A stretch of 10,694 bases of DNA. Source: Candidatus Sumerlaeota bacterium (GTDB lineage Bacteria; Sumerlaeota; Sumerlaeia; JADFCT01). A program made the translations under genes and the position numbers. The DNA lies in the NCBI GenBank assembly GCA_017161665.1, contig JADFCT010000096.1, positions 1-10,694 of the forward strand. Direction: 5' to 3'. Under the pieces are notes generated by a model. That model did no database searches and was not told the origin of the DNA. It saw nothing but the letters and a program-made list of their open reading frames with translations. Positions within the stretch are counted from its first letter, which is position 1. Each line of letters starts with the position of its first letter. Below, piece by piece: positions 1-5,598 of the stretch.

Positions 1-394
1 ATTCCGCAATGCTTTGAACACCGGGGATGGCGGGCTTGTCACTTTCCAGGCTATCGATTTGAAGTTCTTTGTACTGTCGTTCCAACTCATCCGCCGCCGT
101 GGACGGTGTTTGGAATGGTTCCAGGAAAAGGGGAAAGATTTCGGCCCGCTCGCGTACGCCCTTGCTGCGTAAGATCCATTCAATCGCGCGTGGCTGAAAC
201 CAAGCGGCCACGAGGAGCGGCCCCGGTTCCCGAATGAGAATTTGAAGGCTGGCATGGTGCGGTTCCAGATCGTAAATACACGGAACCACCAGAACGGCCA
301 AATCGGAACGCCGAGTCAGTTCTTCCGTCAATTCCTTCAGATATTCCGCACGCGCGGGCGTCGGATCCTGGGACAATACGATCAAAGGCTTCAC
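1..394 (-). CDS. Hypothetical protein, N-terminal part only (cut by window edge)
   Basis: An open frame starts with GTG at 394 and runs off the left edge without a stop (131 codons visible). An in-frame TGA lies 12 bases upstream of the GTG, so the start is tightly bounded, and an AGGG ribosome-binding site sits about 8 bases before it. The protein begins VKPLIVLSQDPTPARAEYL. Predicted beta-strands (LIVLS, LAVLVVP, LLVAAWF) alternate with charged helices, which suggests a small alpha/beta fold, followed by a Glu/Asp-rich linker (about residues 108-125). There is a single Cys and no iron-sulfur, nucleotide-binding or membrane motif in the visible part. It lies 72 bases downstream of the large vWA-like gene in the same direction, so it is probably co-transcribed. 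I do not recognise the family with confidence. A vague resemblance to N-terminal regions of ferredoxin-type proteins is memory only and unverified. Confidence 0.75.
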   Translation of the reverse strand, partial: MKPLIVLSQDPTPARAEYLKELTEELTRRSDLAVLVVPCIYDLEPHHASLQILIREPGPLLVAAWFQPRAIEWILRSKGVRERAEIFPLFLEPFQTPSTAADELERQYKELQIDSLESDKPAIPGVQSIAE

Positions 395-466
395 ATCTCT
401 ATCCCTTCAAAGTGGTCCGGCGGCCAAGGGCGCCTTTCGGTGAATAGGATACTGCGCGCGGGGCGC

Positions 467-3097
467 TTAGAATTTAATGTCTCCATCGTCGTCCCGTTCG
501 GCGTCACTCCAGTCAAAAAGCGACTTGCTTGGTTCGGCTTCTTCGGCTTCCTCGTCTTCATCCGCGCTGATCGCATCCGTTTGAATTTTAAGATTGCGCT
601 CGTCGGGGGGCTGTGAATCGTCTTCCGTATAGCCTTCGCCTGCTAGAGCGGCGATCATATCATCGTCGCTGAAGTCCAAGGAGCCTGAGGGCGCGTCGTC
701 TGAATCAGGGGCCCGTTTTTCCTCTCCGTCCGCCACCACGGGTCCCGGCTCGGAAAAGAGGCTGTCCAGCAAGGATTGGTCTAACAGACCGTCAGTGTTC
801 AGGCCGGTGGAGTTGTCGCTTTCTACATCCGGCTCTTCGGCTGGCGCTTCCACCTCATCCCTCGGATCCTCGTCCTCGTCCTCCTCATCCGCATCATCCA
901 TTGAAAAGAGACTGCCTGTGGACTTGGGCTTTTCGGTCTGTTCTGGCGCGGTGGGGGGGGCGACCGCCGGCTCCGCTTTGGCTTGCGGGGGAGGGGGCGC
1001 CGTAGGGGGCTGTTTGAATTCAGCCGCCATCTCGGAAGACGCCTCGTCGTCTTCGGTATCCGATGGATTGTAGAAATCCACATCTGGTGGGAAGGCGGGT
1101 ATTTCCAGTTCCAGATCCTGATTGCCAAACAATCCCAATTGACGCCCAAAAAAGACAATGATGCCAATCATTGCCAAGGCAACGCCTCCAATAATGGCGA
1201 TGAGGATCAGCGTCGGATTCAATCCGCTGGGTGTGGACGAATCCCCCACGACCGGCGTTGGCGATGGCTTTGCGGGGATTGGCGTGGGGATGAGGGTTGG
1301 CTTGACGTTCATCTCCGGTACCGTTGTCGCTTGGGGCTGCGGAGTGGGGCGCGCGACGACCGGGGTCGGCGCAGGGGGGGTGGGCTGTGGGGGCGGTGTC
1401 GGGGCCACGGCGCGTGTTGTTGGCAGAGGCGGGGGAGGCGTCATGGCGATGGAAGCCGTCATGCCCGGCAACAGAATGTTTCGGACGGGAAATTGCGCCA
1501 TCATTCCAGGGAAGTAGGAAGCCACACGGTCTTCTTCGCGATCCGCCAACCGGACGGCCAAAGCGCCTGGGGCGACTTTGAAGGATTGGCCCGGTGAAAA
1601 GTCTGGCGCGATTTGCGCTTCGAAACGTCCGCCGCGTGTGTTCGGGATCTCTGGATACTCGAACGGTCCATCCCCTTCGCGTAATGCGACATATAATGTG
1701 GATTTCTGGAATCCCTCGGTATTGAGATCCGCACGCAACAACACCCGGTTCGTCTGGCCACCGCCAGCGCCACGACGAATCAGGGACTGGATCGAACGAT
1801 CGAAGACCATCACATTTCGTTTGAGATATTCTGTCGAGGTGGCGCCGTAGTAAACCGGCAAAATCAGATCGTAATGGCCGGGCGGCAGTTTGGGGAAGAC
1901 GGCCTGCCAGGCTTTTTCGTTGAGTTGCTCGCCAGGGATTTCCGTCAAACGGGACTGGGTGACCAAGTCTTTGCCCGGCTCTTTGCTATTGTGTGGCAAC
2001 ACGATTGCCGCCGCATCGGAATCGAATGTGAGGTGTGTTCCGTTTGCGGAAGGGAAGGTCTGAACTTTCAGGACCATGGGGGCCGACGGGGTGACCCGGT
2101 CAATCAGTGTCGGCAGAATGTGAGCGGTAACTTCTTTCTTTCGACCGGTATAGATTCGGATAAGTCGTTCAGACGGAACCGGAATTTCGTGCGAATCACT
2201 TTCGAGGGCTTTGACCCGAATGCGACCATAGTCGCCCATAATCGACAGATCTCTGGGGGATTCGAGTTCAAACCGACATTCCTGAATTCGCGCCGGCATT
2301 TCGTCCGCCCGTGTATTCTCCTGCAGAAACACAAACGAATAATACTGACCGGGGCGGGCCGACATGGTCGTTGTGTTGGAGAGACCAACGTGGCGCAGTC
2401 CGGATAATTGAACCGCCCAATCGTTGACGGCTGTCACGAGATCCTTGCCGGATTGGATCGCTGCCGCGTCACCGCCGGTGGCCGTCGTCATTTCCTCCCA
2501 GAGACGGGTAATGGATGGATAGACCGAGCGATGCGCCACAAAGAGGCGTACGCCCTGTAACCGGCAGCGTGGGACGGCACGGGCCGCCAGGTCCATGAGA
2601 CGATCGGACAAGCGCGAGGGCGTGGCGGTTTGGATCGGTTCGCCGATGATCAGGATGATGGCTTTGTCGCCGCCGTGATCATTTTCCAAAATATCCAATG
2701 CTCGAAAGATGGGCACCGAAGGGTTGGGAATTCCTGCAGCCTGATGGGTCAGGGCGTATGAAAAAGATGCTTCCAGTTGAGGTGGCTCGGGGCGTTGGGC
2801 GATGGGACGCGGCTCATGCTCCAGCACCATGCGGGCGATGCCCGGGTAAATCAGGGCGGAACGCCAGGCCTTGGTGGGCAGTAGAGCGTCGGCAAAACGA
2901 ACCGCTGCTTCGCGCGCCGAACTGTCGTCCCACTCCAGCGCGCCGATGCCGCTGTCAATACAATAGACAACCTGCGGGGGAAGGGGGGGCTCGGACTGCG
3001 CAGAGGCGATGGCGCTCCAGGCGATATAAAGAAGCCCAGCCGCAAGCGCGCGCTGGAAATAAGACCGGGGAACGGGACAATATTGATGTGGTTTCAT
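467..3097 (-). CDS. Single-pass envelope protein: vWA-like periplasmic domain, Pro-rich linker, TM helix, acidic cytoplasmic tail
   Basis: I start this at the ATG at 3097 (876 aa), not the longer frame opening at 3229, because 3097 gives a clear signal peptide. That peptide has a hydrophobic stretch at residues 17-31 and an AxA site, ASA, ending at 33. The longer start would overlap the upstream gene. Residues about 43-232 look like a von Willebrand A fold (VVYCIDSG, later KAIILIIGEP), but the metal-site motif DxSxS reads DSGIG and the later Asp is missing. A beta-rich region follows, then a Pro/Thr-rich linker (about 552-627), one transmembrane helix (about 630-651) followed by an Arg, and a very acidic, low-complexity tail (659-876). 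The tail carries repeated SLF motifs. Topology should be N-out, C-in. The gene follows the GTPase/Roadblock pair by 109 bases, so the tail may meet that switch; this is inference. No named family is recognised. Confidence 0.85.
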   Translation of the reverse strand: MKPHQYCPVPRSYFQRALAAGLLYIAWSAIASAQSEPPLPPQVVYCIDSGIGALEWDDSSAREAAVRFADALLPTKAWRSALIYPGIARMVLEHEPRPIAQRPEPPQLEASFSYALTHQAAGIPNPSVPIFRALDILENDHGGDKAIILIIGEPIQTATPSRLSDRLMDLAARAVPRCRLQGVRLFVAHRSVYPSITRLWEEMTTATGGDAAAIQSGKDLVTAVNDWAVQLSGLRHVGLSNTTTMSARPGQYYSFVFLQENTRADEMPARIQECRFELESPRDLSIMGDYGRIRVKALESDSHEIPVPSERLIRIYTGRKKEVTAHILPTLIDRVTPSAPMVLKVQTFPSANGTHLTFDSDAAAIVLPHNSKEPGKDLVTQSRLTEIPGEQLNEKAWQAVFPKLPPGHYDLILPVYYGATSTEYLKRNVMVFDRSIQSLIRRGAGGGQTNRVLLRADLNTEGFQKSTLYVALREGDGPFEYPEIPNTRGGRFEAQIAPDFSPGQSFKVAPGALAVRLADREEDRVASYFPGMMAQFPVRNILLPGMTASIAMTPPPPLPTTRAVAPTPPPQPTPPAPTPVVARPTPQPQATTVPEMNVKPTLIPTPIPAKPSPTPVVGDSSTPSGLNPTLILIAIIGGVALAMIGIIVFFGRQLGLFGNQDLELEIPAFPPDVDFYNPSDTEDDEASSEMAAEFKQPPTAPPPPQAKAEPAVAPPTAPEQTEKPKSTGSLFSMDDADEEDEDEDPRDEVEAPAEEPDVESDNSTGLNTDGLLDQSLLDSLFSEPGPVVADGEEKRAPDSDDAPSGSLDFSDDDMIAALAGEGYTEDDSQPPDERNLKIQTDAISADEDEEAEEAEPSKSLFDWSDAERDDDGDIKF

Positions 3098-3142
3098 GGG
3101 ATGACTATCCACTGTATGACTGGTACCGATTAAACAGAAAGA

Positions 3143-3172
3143 CGCGCGGAGTAAAATCTCTCGCGCCGCGCG
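3143..3172 (-). terminator. Possible attenuator or terminator hairpin after the Roadblock gene
   Basis: CGCGCGG at 3143-3149 is the exact reverse complement of CCGCGCG at 3166-3172, giving a 7-bp all-G/C stem with a 16-base loop. In the minus-strand transcript it is followed by a U-rich but interrupted stretch (TCTTTCTGTTTAAT). It lies in the 109-base gap between the Roadblock and vWA-like genes. It could lower expression of the downstream gene relative to the GTPase pair. The loop is long and the U-tract imperfect, so this is tentative. Confidence 0.3.
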
Positions 3173-3206
3173 GATCGTTTTCAATAATTTTTCTGCGCCT
3201 TCGTCG

Positions 3207-3683
3207 TCAAAGGTCCTTAAACATTTCATCCAGTTTACTGCTGATGAAATCCAGTGACTCCATCGCCTCGCCCACCGCCTGTTTGGCCTGCATGGCTGTC
3301 TTCAGTTTTTTTACCAAGGTCTGGCAACGGGGGCGGACGGATTCCAATAGAGCGGTTCTTGAAATAAACACCATCAGGATGGTGGTGGGATTGATCTGCA
3401 CAAAATGGATCAGGTCCGATTGTTTCTTGGGGAATTCCACCGTCATCTCATCGATTTTCAGGGCCATGGAAAAGGATGTGAATGCGCCCGTGGCGAAGGT
3501 GGCCAGTTCATCGGGATCCATCAGGCGCGTGGTCCCCCGACGGGCGATGACATATCCACTTTGATCCACCACCATGGCGCCGTGGGCCTTGGACTCGGCC
3601 AACATCACTTCCAGGGCGTTGCGGATGGTGTCGATTGTCGCAGCGCTCAGGTTGCAAACCGGAAATGTTCCGCTTTTAGGCAT
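3207..3683 (-). CDS. Roadblock/LC7 domain protein (MglB-like GTPase partner)
   Basis: This 158-residue cytosolic protein has a Roadblock/LC7 core at about residues 15-125. An opening helix precedes strand GAMVVDQSGYVIARRG (35-50), then helix DPDELATFATGAFTSFSMAL, a strand around LIHFVQINPTTILMVFISR (91-109), and a closing helix. It ends in an additional helical C-terminus rich in Lys, Ala and Ser (125-158). Family members such as MglB dimerise and bind MglA-type GTPases as activating or exchange factors. The ATG overlaps the end of the GTPase gene by 8 bases (ATGCCTAA), and no good Shine-Dalgarno stands directly before it. Expression is therefore probably coupled to the GTPase at a fixed ratio. 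Assignment to the superfamily is firm. The direction of its effect on the GTPase is not visible from sequence, so no gene symbol is given. Confidence 0.88.
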   Translation of the reverse strand: MPKSGTFPVCNLSAATIDTIRNALEVMLAESKAHGAMVVDQSGYVIARRGTTRLMDPDELATFATGAFTSFSMALKIDEMTVEFPKKQSDLIHFVQINPTTILMVFISRTALLESVRPRCQTLVKKLKTAMQAKQAVGEAMESLDFISSKLDEMFKDL

Positions 3684-4320
3684 CTTTTCTCAGCGTTCGC
3701 CTTCCTAAAGTGGACATGGCGCTTGGCGCCATGTTCTTTTTGATCCTTTCAATGACCTGCCCACAGACGGACTTAAAGGATTCGATGACTCCTGTCCCGC
3801 TGGTGGCTACCGCCTCGAAGTAGGGCAGTTTGTTGGTTGGGTTCAGTAACTCCTGCATCGCTTCAATGGAACTGACGGATTCCAAATCCCGCTTATTGTA
3901 TTGGAGCGTCACGGGGAGTTCCCGGTCATCATAGCCATGTTCACTCAGCAGATCCTGTAAATCCTCCAGGCTGTTGAGATTCGCATGGAGCCGGTCTTCG
4001 CCGGAGTCGGCAATGAAGACCACGCCATCGACACCGTTAAGGACCATCTTTCGCGTCAGTTTGTATTGTGATTGGCCGGGAACACCATATATCTGAAACC
4101 GGACCCGCATCCCCTGAATCTCGCCGAGATCCATGGAGAAATGATCGAAAAAGAGCGTTCGATCCCCCAGCGTATCGACACACTGTAGTTTCCCCTTGTT
4201 TTCATTCGGCGTCAATTGATGGAGATAGCAGATATTGGTTGTTTTTCCGCTGAGCGAAGGGCCGTAGTACACCAACTTGCAACAGATCTCGCGCTCTTTG
4301 ATGTTAATGGTTGGACTCAA
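3676..4320 (-). CDS. MglA-like small Ras-type GTPase
   Basis: This 214-residue GTPase has a P-loop GPSLSGKT (20-27), the segment DRTLFFD (53-59), the G3-like motif GVPGQ (79-83), NKRD (142-145) as the guanine-specificity motif, and TSGTG near the C-terminus. DRTLFFD, VPGQ and VDGVVFIADS match bacterial MglA of the Myxococcus/Thermus type, which sets cell polarity and gliding with a Roadblock partner. Residue 79, normally Thr in MglA and Asp in Ras, is Gly here. The putative catalytic Arg54 and Gln83 are kept. The start is TTG at 4320, chosen because SPTINIKEREICCKLVYYGP lines up with the MglA N-terminus and a GGAGGAAGGA purine tract lies just upstream. No membrane anchor or lipidation motif is seen. 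It is the first gene of the leftward cluster. Role in motility versus another polarity or envelope function cannot be told. Confidence 0.9.
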   Translation of the reverse strand: MSPTINIKEREICCKLVYYGPSLSGKTTNICYLHQLTPNENKGKLQCVDTLGDRTLFFDHFSMDLGEIQGMRVRFQIYGVPGQSQYKLTRKMVLNGVDGVVFIADSGEDRLHANLNSLEDLQDLLSEHGYDDRELPVTLQYNKRDLESVSSIEAMQELLNPTNKLPYFEAVATSGTGVIESFKSVCGQVIERIKKNMAPSAMSTLGRRTLRKDA

Positions 4321-4387
4321 ATTCCTGTTCCTTCCTCCCGACCCCGGAAAGGGCGATCTCCGCTACAGCCCCCAGCCTTTTCGATCA

Positions 4388-4404
4388 ATACGAGCGAATC
4401 GTAT
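4388..4404. promoter_or_regulatory. Inverted repeat overlapping the GTPase-gene promoter (possible operator)
   Basis: ATACGA and TCGTAT form perfect 6-base arms separated by 5 bases (17 bases in all). The repeat covers the candidate -10 element and the expected transcription start of the GTPase gene, where a repressor would act. Arms this short can occur by chance. Confidence 0.3.
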
Positions 4405-4427
4405 CACTCCGGCGAAGGGCCAATCAA
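4398..4427 (-). promoter_or_regulatory. Candidate sigma70-type promoter of the GTPase/Roadblock/vWA cluster
   Basis: On the minus strand, TTGATT (4427-4422) is followed after 18 bases by TACGAT (4403-4398). A TG dinucleotide one base upstream makes an extended -10. The expected start near 4391 gives a leader of about 70 bases before the TTG start at 4320. This is pattern matching to an E. coli-type consensus only. Confidence 0.35.
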
Positions 4428-4474
4428 CCAACTTCTGAGAGTCCTGAACAAAAAAGAAAGGGGGACGTCGAGGT

Positions 4475-4508
4475 GGGGGGGCAGAGAAAAGGCCGTCTCC
4501 GCCCCCCC
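4475..4508 (-). terminator. Strong G/C hairpin, likely terminator of the Tat-isomerase gene
   Basis: GGGGGGGCAGAG (4475-4486) pairs with CTCCGCCCCCCC (4497-4508). This is a 12-bp stem with one G-U wobble in the minus-strand RNA and a 10-base loop. It starts 7 bases after the TAG stop at 4515. A U-rich run (TTTCTTTTTT) follows only about 15-25 bases after the stem rather than directly, so it is an unusual intrinsic terminator. It may act as an RNA-stabilising 3' hairpin instead. Confidence 0.6.
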
Positions 4509-4514
4509 GTCGGA

Positions 4515-5417
4515 CTAAACGTCACAAACGGCGATGGCCTCTTTGAGCGACAGAATCTGTCCTTCCACGCCTTTACGCTTTGGAACAAATTCATGGGCCG
4601 TGAAGCCGTCGAATTTACCCGCTTGGGTCAGATCGGCGATCGTCTGCATGATGGGCGGATAGTTGATTTCCTGTTTCTCGTTCAACTCATTGCGCCCTGG
4701 ATTGCCTGCCGTGTGGATGTGCCCGATATAGTCGATATTGGCCTTGATCGTATCGATAATGTCGCCTTCCATGCGCTGCATGTGATAAATGTCATACAGG
4801 AGTTTGACATTGGGCGAGCCGACCTGCTTGCAGACGCTGACGCCAAAAGCGGTGTGATCGCACATGTAATCTTTGTGGGACTTGCTGTTGAGCAATTCCA
4901 TGTTGATGATCACCTTTTTTTTCTCGGCGAGACCGGCGATTTTCTTGAGGCCGATGGCGCAGTTTTTTGCGCCCTCCTCATCGTCCATGCCTTCTCGATT
5001 GCCCGAGAAGCAGATCACGTTGCGCCAGCCGGCTTCCGCGGTCTGTTCGATGGCCTTTTCGATCATGGCCAGACATTCGTCGTGATTCTCGATCCGGTTC
5101 AGCCCTTTGCCGATGCCGTGCGTCGGCGTCATCGTGCCAACCAGGCCATATTTCTTCAGGGTGGGCCAATCATTCGGTCCGATTAAATCCAAACCCACCA
5201 GTCCCAGTTTGGCGCCTTCCGTGGCCAATGTCTCCAAGGGCATGGAATAGCACCACGCGCAGGCCGAATGTTTGATCGTTCCTTTGAGAACGGCTTTATC
5301 ATCATCGGCGGCGTGGGCGGTTCGCGCTCCCACGATAGCAGCCATCGCGCCGGCAGCGGAAGTCTTGATCAGGCCACGCCGGTTCATTCCCGAACGTGTC
5401 TCAACGTTTTCGCTCAT
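4515..5417 (-). CDS. Tat-exported sugar phosphate isomerase/epimerase-like TIM-barrel protein (hydroxypyruvate isomerase-like)
   Basis: This 300-residue protein opens with a twin-arginine signal: NRRGLIK (12-18), an Ala-rich hydrophobic stretch, and an AHA site ending about residue 36. Mature residues about 45-300 match the AP-endonuclease-2 / xylose-isomerase-like TIM barrel (hydroxypyruvate isomerase group). Likely divalent-metal ligands are E174 (NMELLNS), D209 (YDIYH), H235 (GHIHTAGNPGR) and E276 (AHEF). The HIHTAGNPGR segment is typical of hydroxypyruvate-isomerase-like members. Two ATGs compete. The one at 5421-5423 directly abuts the GGGAG ribosome-binding site with no spacing, while the one at 5415-5417 lies 6 bases from it and is chosen. 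Tat export implies folding with a metal in the cytoplasm and action in the periplasm. The true substrate is unknown, because such exported copies are common in Planctomycetota-like genomes and rarely characterised. It is divergently transcribed from the peptidase-cyclophilin gene. Confidence 0.88.
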   Translation of the reverse strand: MSENVETRSGMNRRGLIKTSAAGAMAAIVGARTAHAADDDKAVLKGTIKHSACAWCYSMPLETLATEGAKLGLVGLDLIGPNDWPTLKKYGLVGTMTPTHGIGKGLNRIENHDECLAMIEKAIEQTAEAGWRNVICFSGNREGMDDEEGAKNCAIGLKKIAGLAEKKKVIINMELLNSKSHKDYMCDHTAFGVSVCKQVGSPNVKLLYDIYHMQRMEGDIIDTIKANIDYIGHIHTAGNPGRNELNEKQEINYPPIMQTIADLTQAGKFDGFTAHEFVPKRKGVEGQILSLKEAIAVCDV

Positions 5418-5464
5418 AATCATCTCCCTGAAATGGAATTAAAACTTGTTTGATCCGCAACGCG

Positions 5465-5493
5465 ATCTTAATCCGCTTTCCCCAAAGGGTCAA
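5465..5493 (-). promoter_or_regulatory. Candidate promoter of the Tat-isomerase gene
   Basis: On the minus strand TTGACC (5493-5488) is separated by exactly 17 bases from TAAGAT (5470-5465). The implied start near 5457 leaves about a 40-base leader with the GGGAG site just before the start codon at 5417. The -35 matches 5 of 6 consensus bases and the -10 matches 4 of 6. Confidence 0.45.
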
Positions 5494-5528
5494 CGCCCTT
5501 ATGTGGTTTGAAACGGGGCGTGTGGTTC

Positions 5529-5559
5529 TTGACATGCCGCGCATCGTCTATCTTAGAAT
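5529..5559 (+). promoter_or_regulatory. Candidate promoter of the peptidase-cyclophilin gene
   Basis: A perfect TTGACA (5529-5534) is followed by TAGAAT (5554-5559) with 19 bases between them; TTAGAA one base earlier gives 18. The spacing is longer than ideal. The leader to the ATG at 5599 would be about 33 bases. It faces away from the isomerase promoter across a 181-base divergent intergenic region. Confidence 0.45.
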
Positions 5560-5598
5560 ATCTGACTATTGATTTGCTTGGCACAAGAAAGGCCGACC

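Noticed and set aside
795..1073. Ser-rich plus-strand frame with a long poly-Ser run
   Set aside because: It is the antisense reading of the acidic Glu/Asp tail codons of the vWA-like protein; poly-Ser is a by-product of that repeat.
3098..3229. 44-residue N-terminal extension of the vWA-like protein
   Set aside because: It would overlap the Roadblock gene, would bury the signal peptide internally, and has no ribosome-binding advantage over the ATG at 3097.
4311..5186. 291-residue plus-strand frame across the isomerase gene and its terminator
   Set aside because: It crosses the strong terminator hairpin and lies antisense to a clear Tat/TIM-barrel gene, with no motif of its own.
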